This document shows, in pieces, positions 29,162-37,736 of a DNA stretch of 64,000 nt. The stretch comes from Kiloniella sp. EL199 (GTDB taxonomy: Bacteria > Pseudomonadota > Alphaproteobacteria > Kiloniellales > Kiloniellaceae), in contig NZ_OMPU01000005.1 of the NCBI RefSeq assembly GCF_900313065.1, forward strand, positions 124,888-188,887, in the 5' to 3' direction. Under the pieces are notes generated by a model. That model searched no databases and was not told the origin of the DNA. It saw only the letters and a list, made by a program, of their open reading frames with translations. Every line of letters begins with the position of its first letter. Position 1 is the first letter of the stretch. The translations under genes were made by a program, and so were the position numbers.

Positions 29162-29484
29162 ATGGCGCACATTCGTTGGCTGGGTGCTGGCCTTTCTTTA
29201 GTGCCGAGTATTCGGCGTCTGATCGTACGGGGACACGGTGTAGTGGTATGGAATCGTACTGTTGAATCCTATCCAAATCGTGCTCTATGCCTATGGGTGA
29301 TACCCACACAGCCATGGGCCGTTTGATTTCAAGGCCTGTCAGCGATGCTGCCGAAGCTGTGTTGAAAGGCGAAATTGTTTCCGGGGTTTTTGCCAAACCG
29401 AGTGATGTGAAGGTTGCCAAACAATGGCTAGAAAATCTTCGGGCTATTGGCGAGAAAATGATGATCGTTGATTATCTTGTCTGA
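29162..29484 (+). pseudogene. decayed saccharopine-dehydrogenase-like gene (internal deletion)
   Basis: The first frame (29162-29326) encodes MAHIRWLGAGLSLVPSIRRL then IVRGHGVVVWNRTVE, a typical dinucleotide-binding start of the saccharopine dehydrogenase-like family. It then runs out of register and stops. A second frame, open from 29287 to 29484, encodes GDTHTAMGRLISRPVSDAAE ... GEIVSGVFAKPSDVK ... WLENLRAIGEKM, which resembles the C-terminal end of the same family. The two pieces together have about 100 residues where the family has about 360, so most of the middle has been lost and the frames no longer match. The family match is from memory. It could not make a working enzyme. Confidence 0.7.
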
Positions 29485-29514
29485 TTAAATTTTATTACTT
29501 GAACTTTAAAAATT

Positions 29515-29550
29515 AAGGGCTGTGGAATGATATAATCCCGCAGCCCTTCT
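29515..29550. terminator. hairpin between the pseudogene and the DUF1330 gene
   Basis: Stem AAGGGCTG / CAGCCCTT extended by a G-T pair and two G-C pairs, with a 12-base loop. On the minus strand it is followed by TTAATTTTT, so it can end the leftward transcript; the plus side has TTCTT only. Confidence 0.75.
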
Positions 29551-29589
29551 TATTCTTTGGTACTCTTCTCGCCGTTATTGACGTTTTGA

Positions 29590-29880
29590 TTATATACCAT
29601 CGACGAGCAGGAAGGTACATTCGGCATTGGCACGCCTAATCTTTTTAATGGGGGCGTATTCTTCACTGTTGACGAAATTTCGAGCGGTTTGCATGTCAGG
29701 AAATTCGACAATAACAATCCGCGTTGGCGTCCAGAGATCTGATTCGAAGGTATCCATCTCGCCGCCTCTGGCACGATAGATGCCGCCAAATTTTTCGACG
29801 ATCGGTCTGGCTTGGGCTTTGTAGGTTTCATACTCTTCTGGATTGCTGATTTTCGTATCAACGATGAGATAGGCTGCCAT
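29590..29880 (-). CDS. DUF1330 family protein
   Basis: A 96-residue protein with the DUF1330 pattern: a ferredoxin-like alpha/beta barrel monomer starting MAAYLIVDTKISNPEEYETY, the YRARGG segment at about 36, RIVIVEFPDMQTARNF and a final LLVDG strand. Members are dimeric and are found near catabolic enzymes; no reaction is firmly assigned. It is the last gene of a leftward run (IclR, RidA-like, TIM-barrel-like, DUF1330) with an intrinsic terminator behind it, which suggests a shared pathway. Confidence 0.9.
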   Translation of the reverse strand: MAAYLIVDTKISNPEEYETYKAQARPIVEKFGGIYRARGGEMDTFESDLWTPTRIVIVEFPDMQTARNFVNSEEYAPIKKIRRANAECTFLLVDGI

Positions 29881-29978
29881 TGGAATATTCGTCCTTTTGG
29901 ATGGAAACTAAGTTAATTTATTGGCCTATTTATGTATTGTTTCTTCTAATTCAACAGCTTGATGAAAAAAAGATATTG

Positions 29979-31163
29979 TTAATCACAACCTTCAATACAT
30001 GATTTTATCCAACCAAGGCGCGCTTGTGGTACAAGGCCGTAATTATAGTAATTTACGCCATCTGCCCCGGCTTTGACGGCGGTCTCAATTCGTCCAGATA
30101 GCTGTTCTGCTGTCGGTGTGTGGTCATAAAACAGACTGACTCCCAAACCGAGATATTTATCTGATCCCAAGAGATCTCGTATCTTGGTAATGATATTTGA
30201 AATTTCTCTTGCTGTTGCCGTGTAGGCGCAAAGGATAATACCGTCACATTTTTGAGAAATGGCTTTGATATCAACGCCATCACGCCAGGCATTTTCCCCT
30301 TCGATAACCAGAATTTTACTGTCGGGATGGGTAGCTTCTTTTATGCTTTGAACAATTTTTGTTGGGGCCTGGGTACGCCACTGAAGAAACGTATAGAGCG
30401 CCGTGTAATCTTTGAAGCATTCAAGTCTTTGTTCGGGGAAGTGAGGAAATTGTGCCTCGGGGGTTTCCCGGTTACAGGCCTGTATAATCAGATTTTGAAC
30501 GTCTTTTTTTGCAGAGAGAGCATCTACGCCAGCATCCTGTGCGGCTTTAATGCAGTGATCGCAAAAACAAATAGAAAGAAGAAAGTCATCTTCGGCATTA
30601 AGGCCAAGACCATCTTTTTCATGGTGGTAGCCATGATCAAAGCCCATAAAACCGATGGTTTCCAGCTCGACTATATCCGGTCTGTAGCTGTGAGTCAGGT
30701 TTGCAACAAGGGTCGTTGCATAGTCTCGCACGGCATCGCTGTTAGGGCAGAGGCTATAATAACTAGGGTCGCCAAAGGCGTTGCGTGCAACATGTTCAGG
30801 ATGTTTGAACCCCAATCGACTGTTGTGCAGACAGACTGTCCAGCAGGAAACACTTAACCCATGTTGTTTTCTATCGTTTATAAGGGGAGAAAGCATGTCG
30901 TCTGATTCATGGAGGTTCCGTGCTACAAGAGGCTGGATTTCCTTGTCAGCCCAGAGCTTTTCATCAGGGATGAAGTAAATTGTTCCGTCTTCGGGATAGT
31001 AACTTTTTCGCTTGAGGCTTCTGGGCTGGAGAAAACGCCCCGCGTGGTAGGAGACAGCCAGACTGATACCATTTACACCCGCCAGTTCATTATAGTCATG
31101 ATAGGTTGTATCCAGTCCGAGATCTTGTAGATCCCATGGATAGGCCCACATCGAATGACGCAT
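29979..31163 (-). CDS. unrecognised TIM-barrel-like protein, possible glycoside hydrolase fold
   Basis: A soluble 394-residue protein with no signal peptide. Its opening, AYPWDLQDLGLDTTYHDYNE with LAGVNGISLAVSYHAGR, and the regular spacing of hydrophobic strands (DIVELETIGFMGFDHGYHHE, KILVIEGENAW, DGIILCAYTA, YLGLGVSLFYD, ADGVNYYNYGL) suggest an eight-stranded barrel like the amylase or GH10-like clans. Acidic residues at strand ends (E in VELETIG, E in VIEGEN) are candidate catalytic residues. A CFCDHC motif near residue 205 may bind metal. I do not recognise a characterised family. It sits between RidA-like and DUF1330 genes under a nearby IclR regulator, so a catabolic role is likely. Confidence 0.7.
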   Translation of the reverse strand: MRHSMWAYPWDLQDLGLDTTYHDYNELAGVNGISLAVSYHAGRFLQPRSLKRKSYYPEDGTIYFIPDEKLWADKEIQPLVARNLHESDDMLSPLINDRKQHGLSVSCWTVCLHNSRLGFKHPEHVARNAFGDPSYYSLCPNSDAVRDYATTLVANLTHSYRPDIVELETIGFMGFDHGYHHEKDGLGLNAEDDFLLSICFCDHCIKAAQDAGVDALSAKKDVQNLIIQACNRETPEAQFPHFPEQRLECFKDYTALYTFLQWRTQAPTKIVQSIKEATHPDSKILVIEGENAWRDGVDIKAISQKCDGIILCAYTATAREISNIITKIRDLLGSDKYLGLGVSLFYDHTPTAEQLSGRIETAVKAGADGVNYYNYGLVPQARLGWIKSCIEGCD

Positions 31164-31201
31164 ATCTGTCTCCCCCTTTTATCGCAACTTTATCGTACAG
31201 C

Positions 31202-31546
31202 TTATACGGCGGCGACAGCGGTCATTTCAACAAGGATCATTGGGTCAGCAAGGCGTGCTTCGACACAGGCACGAGCTGGGGGATTTTGAGGATCAATCCA
31301 GGCATCATAGACAGAATTTATTTTGTCGAAATCTGCAATCGCGGGCAGGAAGACATCAATCGCAAGTATTTTGGATTTATCGGTTCCGGCTTCTGCCAAG
31401 AGATCTTCAATTTTTTGTAAAACAGAACGTGTTTGAGTTTCTAAGTCAGCGGATCTGTCTTCAGCAACCTGCCCCGCGATATAGACAAATCCGTTATAGG
31501 AAACGGCCTGACTCATACGGCTGCCAACCTGAAAGCGTTTAATCAT
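31202..31546 (-). CDS. RidA family protein
   Basis: From ATG 31546, preceded by AGAGAG, the protein is 114 residues. It has the RidA/YjgF pattern: MSQAVSYNGFVYIAGQVAED, TRSVLQKIEDLLAEAGTDKS, ILAIDVFLPAIADFDKIN and PPARACVEARLADPMILVEM. The Arg in PARACVE is the family residue that binds the carboxylate of 2-aminoacrylate-type imines in active RidA deaminases. Family members beside catabolic genes often act on a pathway imine. An upstream in-frame ATG at 31660 would add 38 residues of unlike composition. It is 38 bases upstream of the TIM-barrel-like gene and probably co-transcribed. Confidence 0.92.
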   Translation of the reverse strand: MIKRFQVGSRMSQAVSYNGFVYIAGQVAEDRSADLETQTRSVLQKIEDLLAEAGTDKSKILAIDVFLPAIADFDKINSVYDAWIDPQNPPARACVEARLADPMILVEMTAVAAV

Positions 31547-31727
31547 TGTTTCTCTCTTTTGAAAGTATATTGAAAAGTTTTTGTCCAAAATAAAGGACAT
31601 TAATTTGTTTTTTTGGAATTCAGATAATACGGCATTATTTTGTGGGTGCAAGTGCGGCACAGATCCGGGACGAAAATATAGCGTTTTGTTTATGGTATGG
31701 TCGGGGGAAGAATAGGGTAGGCAGGAA

Positions 31728-32504
31728 TCAAAAATCAGTGTTCAACTGTGCTTCCAGTTCAGCAGCGGCAGCTTTGAGATTTTTGAGGTAAGCTTCCTTG
31801 TTACGGTGGCCGTCTTCTCTGGGTGTGACGAGGCAGAGTGTGGCAATACAGATGGATTGCGCATTTTTTACCGGAACTGCAAAACAATGGGTAAAGGTGT
31901 CAACGATACTGTCAAAGGTATAGTGCCCATCGCGAGTTGCCTGACGAACTTCTGCTATAAACTTGTCGGAAGATATGGTTTCTCCGTTGGGTAAAATAAA
32001 ATCATCCTTATCCAGAAAATCGATAATTTCCTGATCAGAGAAATGTCCCAAGAGGAGACGACCAGAGGCTGTGCTGGGAACGGGAACCAACTCACCGAGG
32101 TTGGCTGAAATTCGGAACGGTCGACTGCCTTCTTTCATTAAAGAGACTGTGTATTTGTTGCCTTCCAGTTTGCAGAACTGAGCAGTTTCGCTTGTTTGTT
32201 CGACTATGTTGTTCAGGGTATTTTCTATGCGTTGGTACAGATCAACTTTGTCATTATAGGCACGCCCTAAAAAATAAAGACGACTGCCCAGAAAAACCTG
32301 CCCATCACGACCATTGTTTTCCAGTACATTCATGTCCAGCAACAGGTGAACAAGCTCATAGACTGAGGATCGCGGTGCGCCCATCAACTTGGCTATTTCA
32401 TTGGGGCGCATGGCACGGTTTTCGTGCCGAATGAGGTCGAGAATATCAAAGGCACGTTCCAGTCCGCGTGCTCGTTGATTTGTTGGCTTCTCTTTGGTCC
32501 CCAT
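31728..32504 (-). CDS. IclR family transcriptional regulator
   Basis: An N-terminal winged helix (RGLERAFDILDLIRHENRAM, then RPNEIAKLMGAPRSSVYELV) and a C-terminal GAF-like effector domain (VPSTASGRLLLGHFSDQEI, then DTFTHCFAVPVKNAQ). From ATG 32504, preceded by GGGAAG, it is 258 residues; the ATG at 32525 would add 7. It precedes RidA by about 180 bases in the same direction and is likely the local regulator of the RidA/TIM-barrel/DUF1330 genes. The effector is not known. Confidence 0.9.
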   Translation of the reverse strand: MGTKEKPTNQRARGLERAFDILDLIRHENRAMRPNEIAKLMGAPRSSVYELVHLLLDMNVLENNGRDGQVFLGSRLYFLGRAYNDKVDLYQRIENTLNNIVEQTSETAQFCKLEGNKYTVSLMKEGSRPFRISANLGELVPVPSTASGRLLLGHFSDQEIIDFLDKDDFILPNGETISSDKFIAEVRQATRDGHYTFDSIVDTFTHCFAVPVKNAQSICIATLCLVTPREDGHRNKEAYLKNLKAAAAELEAQLNTDF

Positions 32505-32702
32505 CCACACTTCCCATAGATTCAATGAAATTTATTAGCTTGGTGTTATATACTGGACGTGTTCGGATAAGCCAATTTTATATTATTATTGTAGATGCCT
32601 ATGGCGTTCATGCTCTTGTATTGTATCTAAGGTATTTGTGCCAGCTATTGAGCCTCAGCCCTTTACCTATCTTCTATGAGTAAAGGGCCGGAGAGTATGA
32701 AT

Positions 32703-33311
32703 TCAGGTGTGAGACCAATCGTCTGGATCATCGGAATTATTGGGGGATAAACCGATAATATCTCCCTCTGTTGAGCAGCCAAGTCCCAAGACAGTACGGT
32801 TTGCATAATTGAAATAGGATGAAACTTGATTGACTTCCAGAATTTCTCCGTCGCTATATCCTGCCTCTCGCATTGCTTTGACCATTTCTTCGGTTGTACT
32901 TGCGGGTGATTTGGTTAGTGCTTCAGCATAAATCATTGCGAGCTTTTGTTTGGCATCCAGTGGTGCAATGTCAATGTTACGATTATCGATAGCTTTTCTG
33001 ATACCAGCAGCTTTTTCATCGTCCTGCAACAGACGGCAAAGTCCACCGAAGTGGTGGTCGACACAGTAACCGCAATCATTCAGTGAACTAACCCATACAC
33101 CTAGCGTTTCCAGGAACCATTTCGGTATGGTGTTGCCGGTATGGTGCAGGACATATTTATAAATCGCCATATGCCCCTCCATACTGTGGGGACGTAGCGA
33201 ATGCATCATCATGATATTATCGACGTTATTGTCCGGACCCTTTACCCGATCATAGAGGCGACGAAGTTTTCCTTCTGATTCTTCATAGGGAACCGTTTCT
33301 ATCCAGGGCAT
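32703..33311 (-). CDS. AhpD-like peroxidase-related protein (carboxymuconolactone decarboxylase family)
   Basis: This 202-residue all-helical protein carries the AhpD-type redox motif C80-G-Y-C83 with H87 (LNDCGYCVDHH), the arrangement that acts as a thiol proton relay in alkylhydroperoxidases. It begins MPWIETVPYEESEGKLRRLY, typical of the uncharacterised peroxidase-related subgroup. SYFNYANRTVLGLG near the C-terminus is also typical. It stands between two IclR genes, divergent from the second by about 110 bases, so the plus-strand IclR may control it. Substrate is unknown. Confidence 0.88.
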   Translation of the reverse strand: MPWIETVPYEESEGKLRRLYDRVKGPDNNVDNIMMMHSLRPHSMEGHMAIYKYVLHHTGNTIPKWFLETLGVWVSSLNDCGYCVDHHFGGLCRLLQDDEKAAGIRKAIDNRNIDIAPLDAKQKLAMIYAEALTKSPASTTEEMVKAMREAGYSDGEILEVNQVSSYFNYANRTVLGLGCSTEGDIIGLSPNNSDDPDDWSHT

Positions 33312-33419
33312 GTCAAAAGTGTCCTTCTTGTCTTGTTTAGAATATTTTTAAAGCTTTGCAGCAGACATAGTATTAATGTATTGTCCCAAAATGTGAGATA
33401 TTATTTTATATAGTGGGAT

Positions 33420-34235
33420 TTGTTCTCTGTGAATGTCAAGCAACAATCTAAACCTGTTCAGACCTCTTCCTTGACTCCGAATCAGGTCGGTGTTGGTTTG
33501 TTGCATAAAGCTTTCGAGCTATTGAATCTCTTTCAGATGGACAGGGTTGATTGGTCCCAGAGCGAGATAATCGAAGCGACAGGGGTGAGTCGCTCTACTG
33601 TAAGCAGACTTGTACGTTATTTGGTGGAAACCGGTTATCTAGCCGAGATTCCAAAAACCGGGCGCTACAGTTTGGGAATGGCAGCAATTAACCTGGGTCA
33701 AAGGGCTCAGGCCGGGTTTGATATTCGTGCAATCTGTCAACCTGTACTGGAGAGGTTGGCAAAGATAACACCGGAGACCATTATTCTAACTGTATTTGAC
33801 AAGGTTTCTAATAGTGTGGTCTGCGTTGATCAGATTGAAAGTCGACGAGGTGGGCTTCGGGTATTCGAAGAAATTGGCGGTAACTTTCCCCTACATGCCG
33901 GGGCTGCCCCAAGAGCAATACTGGCTTGTTTGTCGGATCAGTTTGTTGATTTCTATCTCAAGGGGAAACTTCAGTCTTTTACGAAGCAAACGATGATTGA
34001 CAAAACGAGGTTAAAAGAGGAAATCGAACACATTCGTGTTCAAGGATATGCTTTTTCATCCGAAGAAACCTACGAAGGTGCTGCGGGTATTTCCGCAGCT
34101 TTTCTTGATTCTGCGGGGCAACCTCTTGGCAGTTTGGCAATTGCTTTTCCCGTTAATCGATTAGATGAACAGGAGCAAATCACGATGGGAAGGCAATTAA
34201 GAAAATTTGCAGATGAAACATCACAGCTATTTTAG
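33420..34235 (+). CDS. IclR family transcriptional regulator
   Basis: The second IclR protein of the region, about 270 residues. The winged helix is at about 23-85 (VGLLHKAFELLNLFQM, WSQSEIIEATGVSRSTVSRL) and the effector domain follows (FPLHAGAAPRAILAC, YEGAAGISAAFLD). No ATG is suitably placed. TTG 33420 is given here; GTG 33429 lies about 10 bases after AGTGGGAT and may be the true start. It is divergent from the AhpD-like gene and its stop nearly touches that of the convergent kinase gene. It is only moderately similar to the other IclR protein by eye, so it is not a recent duplicate. Confidence 0.88.
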   Translation: MFSVNVKQQSKPVQTSSLTPNQVGVGLLHKAFELLNLFQMDRVDWSQSEIIEATGVSRSTVSRLVRYLVETGYLAEIPKTGRYSLGMAAINLGQRAQAGFDIRAICQPVLERLAKITPETIILTVFDKVSNSVVCVDQIESRRGGLRVFEEIGGNFPLHAGAAPRAILACLSDQFVDFYLKGKLQSFTKQTMIDKTRLKEEIEHIRVQGYAFSSEETYEGAAGISAAFLDSAGQPLGSLAIAFPVNRLDEQEQITMGRQLRKFADETSQLF

Positions 34236-34241
34236 GATGAT

Positions 34242-35465
34242 TCATTGGGTTTGATGATTTGTTGCTGTTGAAATCGGAAACCTCAAGCTGATTGTTGTGC
34301 CCGCACCGAGTTCACTTTGCAGTGTTAATTCCCCGCCTTGCAGTTCTGTATAGGATTTGGCGAGAAAAAGTCCCAAGCCAACGCCTTCATGTGCTATTTC
34401 GGCATTTTCCCGTGCCTGTCCAAAAGGTTCTAGAACTTTACCCATGTCTTCTTTGGCTATACCTCTACCGGTATCTGTAACATAAATGGTTATGGAATTT
34501 GTGCCTTGTTTGGCCTTGATTGTTATTTCTCCATCGGCAGGTGTGTATTTCACACTGTTTGATATTAAATTGAGAATAGTTTGTTTTAGCAGGGTTTTAT
34601 CAGCAACAAGACATGTATTTTCCTGAACAAGATCGATATCAATCGTAATTCTTTGTTCTTCGGCACGATGTTTGATCATAGAGATGCAAGTAGAAATAAT
34701 TTCGCCAAGATTTACATTTGAAAGATCACAATTGTAATTACCACTTTCGATACGGGAAATATCAAGAACATTCGCAATGACATCCTTTAGATGCAGCCCG
34801 GCTTTTTTGATGTCACTTGTATATTCCAGATACTGATCATTACCCAAATTACCAAATAGCTGAGCTTCCATGATCTCTGAGAAGCCAATAATACCGTTAA
34901 GTGGCGTTCTGAGTTCATGACTCATATTGGCCAGAAAGGCCGTTTTGGCTTTATTTGCTGCTTCGGCGGCGTCTCTTGAATGTATGAGTTCTTGCGTTCT
35001 TTTTTGTACACGACGTTCCAGCTGTGCGTTTTGTTCTTTGATCTGTTTGTGAAGCATGCGAACCGTAAGCATGTTCCGTATCCTGTGTAGAACTTCTTTT
35101 TTATCAAAAGGTTTTACAATGCAGTCTTTTGCGCCTAGCTCGTATGCTCTATATCTGGTTGCGTCTTCTTGCTGCGCTGTAAGAACCGCAACAGGTAGAT
35201 AATCATTTTTGATTTGCATGGAAAGTTGTTCAATAACTTGAAAGCCATCCATATGGGGCATTCTTATATCAAGTAGTATCAGGTCAAAACCATGCGCCTG
35301 ATGTAAATCGGCTACTAAGCGTGAATCAGTTAGGTATGTTATGTCGGTATAACCTGCTTTTTTGAGAATCATTTCCAGAAGTTGAACGTTTGCAATTTGA
35401 TCGTCAACGATCAGAATTTTTGCGGCAAAACTATTGCCATTCATTGTTTCCGGTGTTGAATTCAT
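34242..35465 (-). CDS. receiver-histidine kinase hybrid, cytoplasmic
   Basis: A 407-residue protein without membrane segments. The receiver domain comes first (about 16-132; phospho-acceptor D66 in LILLDIRMP, K118 in CIVKPF). A short coiled coil leads to HisKA with H183 (ANMSHELRTPLN) and a HATPase domain (ILNLISNSVKYTP, VTDTGRGIAKEDMG, EGVGLGLFLAKSY). In this arrangement kinase activity may be switched by phosphorylation of the receiver, so another kinase upstream is expected. The neighbour 106 bases upstream on the same strand is a membrane sensor kinase, the obvious candidate. No output regulator with a DNA-binding domain is nearby. Confidence 0.93.
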   Translation of the reverse strand: MNSTPETMNGNSFAAKILIVDDQIANVQLLEMILKKAGYTDITYLTDSRLVADLHQAHGFDLILLDIRMPHMDGFQVIEQLSMQIKNDYLPVAVLTAQQEDATRYRAYELGAKDCIVKPFDKKEVLHRIRNMLTVRMLHKQIKEQNAQLERRVQKRTQELIHSRDAAEAANKAKTAFLANMSHELRTPLNGIIGFSEIMEAQLFGNLGNDQYLEYTSDIKKAGLHLKDVIANVLDISRIESGNYNCDLSNVNLGEIISTCISMIKHRAEEQRITIDIDLVQENTCLVADKTLLKQTILNLISNSVKYTPADGEITIKAKQGTNSITIYVTDTGRGIAKEDMGKVLEPFGQARENAEIAHEGVGLGLFLAKSYTELQGGELTLQSELGAGTTISLRFPISTATNHQTQ

Positions 35466-35571
35466 TTGAATATCCGTACGTCAATTCTCCATGCGATAGA
35501 TATTGTATCCTTAAAAATTGATAATTATAATGAAAATCTAATCTTAGGTTGTTGATGTGGCTTTTAGTTTG

Positions 35572-37509
35572 CTATTTTTTATAGAAACCTGGGAACTGAA
35601 CCCAAAATGTGGAGCTTTGCTCTGAATCATTTCTATAGCCAATTGTTCCCCCCATTTCTTGTGCCAGTTTTTTGGATATTGCCAAACCAATTCCTGTTCC
35701 TTCTACTTCTGATCCCTTGTGGTGTAATCTTTCGAAGGGGGTGAACAGTTTTGCAGTCATGTGCTTTGGTATACCCGGCCCCGTATCTGAGACATAAATA
35801 TAAATTTTGTCATCGGGTAGATTCTGGCACCCAAATATTATTTTGCTTCCTTCGGGTGCATACTTAATCGCATTGGAAATGAAATTAATGATAATTTGCT
35901 TGAAACGAAAGCGATCCAGATAAACACTTTTGTCTGATTCCTGAATGTCTTTCATTGTAATCAAGCGCTTGCCGGCCTGTTCTCTAAACATTTCAAAGCA
36001 TTCCCTAAACACCTCTTTGGGATAAAAATACTCAAGGTTAAAGGTGGCATAACCTGCTTCAATTTTTGACAGATCGAGAATTTGATTTATAAGCTCCAGC
36101 AGATATCTCCCTGCTTTTGTAATATTAGTTATACAGAGCTTTTGTTCATCGTTTAAAGGAGTATGATCATCTTCTTCCAGTAATTGGCTAAAGCCAATGA
36201 TAGAGTTTAACGGCGTTCTTAATTCATGACTCATTGACGAGAGGAACTCGGATTTTGCTTTACTCGCCTTTTCTGTGAGTTGGGCCGTTTTTTGACGTTC
36301 TGTTATGTCTAAACCGGTTCCTTGGTAACCTAAGAAATTTCCTTCATCGTCAAATGTTGCTTCACCGTTTATAGAAAGCCACACGGTCTCCCCGTCAGGT
36401 TTTGTTCTTGTGTGGATGAATTCTCGAAATGATTCATGATTTGCCAAACAAGCCAGGTGCTTTTCCCATTGATCCTCAGTAATACCGGGAACGCCGGTCT
36501 CTTCCCGGGTTTTCCCGATAAGCTGCTCGGGATTAACGCCAGTTACCTTGCTGAAACGATTTGAGAAAAATGAAAACCTCAAATCAGTATCCATTTCCCA
36601 ATACCAGTCTGCTGAACTTTGCGCGAACATTTTAAAACGAGATTCTGATTGTTGGGTTGTCTGGATTTGTTGATGTAACTCTTGATTAACCTTCTCAAGC
36701 TCTGATGTCCGTTTCGCGATTTGTTCTTCAAGCAAATTTTGGACGTGCTGTGATGCTTTGGCGGCTTGCTGCATGTCCAAAGTCATTGATTTAAAAGCGC
36801 GAAACAGATCACCCATTTCGTCCTGGCGCTGAAGTTGTTTTGCGTCAAGATTGCCGGGGAGTCCAAGCCCATAAGGATCGACACACAGGTTTTGTAGGCT
36901 TAAAATAGGTCGAAGGATATATAACCAAAGAACGGACACCGTAACAATTGTTACAAAAAATGAGATGAGCAAGACCAAACCGGAAACCCTCAGAACATAA
37001 GCTTCCAGTTGATTGGTAATTGAACCGGTATCCATACGGATATAGATGTTTTGTTGATGATCATGGTTGTCAACAGAAAGGCCCCAACCTACATCGTAAG
37101 AAGAAGTGTTTTCTGATATTTTTCGATAAACTTCGTTTGGAAGTAATTGCAACGATGAAGTTGTGGGAATTTGTCCAACAGAAATAACTTCTTTGCCATT
37201 GTTCTGTATTATCACGCCGATAATCTCGTGCATCCCGAAAATACTTCTGGGATTTGTTATATCTTCTACGCCCATTAAGTGGTGCTCACTCGAAAATGCC
37301 GAGGTAATAGCCACATATCCGGTGTGTTCCAGATCTGCAAAGAGTTTTTCTTTTTGGCTAGCGTAGGAGAAACACAGAATGATAATTTCGATGATAATGA
37401 TCGAGAGGAAAATCATAAAACTGATTTTCCTGCACAAAGGAGAATGAAGTGCTGAGAAAAACCCAACAGGCCCTTGAGAGGCAGGGCTTTCTGAAGAACT
37501 CACTGCCAT
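35572..37509 (-). CDS. membrane sensor histidine kinase (HAMP-PAS-HisKA-HATPase)
   Basis: This 645-residue protein has membrane segments at about 30-49 and 176-199. They enclose a periplasmic domain of about 125 residues with no recognisable ligand fold. A HAMP-like stretch (about 200-250), a coiled coil, and a PAS domain (about 290-405, SADWYWEMDTDLRFSFFS) follow. HisKA has the phosphorylated H428 (SSMSHELRTPLN) and the ATPase domain ends in TGIGLAISKKLAQEMGG. It has no receiver of its own; the receiver-kinase gene downstream may take its phosphate. Signal unknown. Confidence 0.93.
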   Translation of the reverse strand: MAVSSSESPASQGPVGFFSALHSPLCRKISFMIFLSIIIIEIIILCFSYASQKEKLFADLEHTGYVAITSAFSSEHHLMGVEDITNPRSIFGMHEIIGVIIQNNGKEVISVGQIPTTSSLQLLPNEVYRKISENTSSYDVGWGLSVDNHDHQQNIYIRMDTGSITNQLEAYVLRVSGLVLLISFFVTIVTVSVLWLYILRPILSLQNLCVDPYGLGLPGNLDAKQLQRQDEMGDLFRAFKSMTLDMQQAAKASQHVQNLLEEQIAKRTSELEKVNQELHQQIQTTQQSESRFKMFAQSSADWYWEMDTDLRFSFFSNRFSKVTGVNPEQLIGKTREETGVPGITEDQWEKHLACLANHESFREFIHTRTKPDGETVWLSINGEATFDDEGNFLGYQGTGLDITERQKTAQLTEKASKAKSEFLSSMSHELRTPLNSIIGFSQLLEEDDHTPLNDEQKLCITNITKAGRYLLELINQILDLSKIEAGYATFNLEYFYPKEVFRECFEMFREQAGKRLITMKDIQESDKSVYLDRFRFKQIIINFISNAIKYAPEGSKIIFGCQNLPDDKIYIYVSDTGPGIPKHMTAKLFTPFERLHHKGSEVEGTGIGLAISKKLAQEMGGTIGYRNDSEQSSTFWVQFPGFYKK

Positions 37510-37736
37510 AATTTCCTAACTGTTATTATGTTTATGATTGAAGATAATTCAATATAGATAATTGAAGGTTAATACCGGAAAGCAGAGTGGTAAATAACAG
37601 GAAAGAGCTTGCTTCATCTAATTCTTGATAGGGGGGGAGGCAATTATTGTTTTCCCCTGTGATCTATGCACTATTCGGTTCGTTTTTTTTATGTCAATCT
37701 TTCGCTATAAACATTGTTATCAGAAAGTGTTGAAAA

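Noticed and set aside
29085..29420. 111-residue minus-strand ORF
   Set aside because: It is antisense to the two recognisable fragments of the saccharopine-dehydrogenase-like remnant and has no family character of its own.
30252..30857. 201-residue plus-strand ORF
   Set aside because: Antisense shadow of the TIM-barrel-like gene; the opposite strand has coherent protein character over its whole length.
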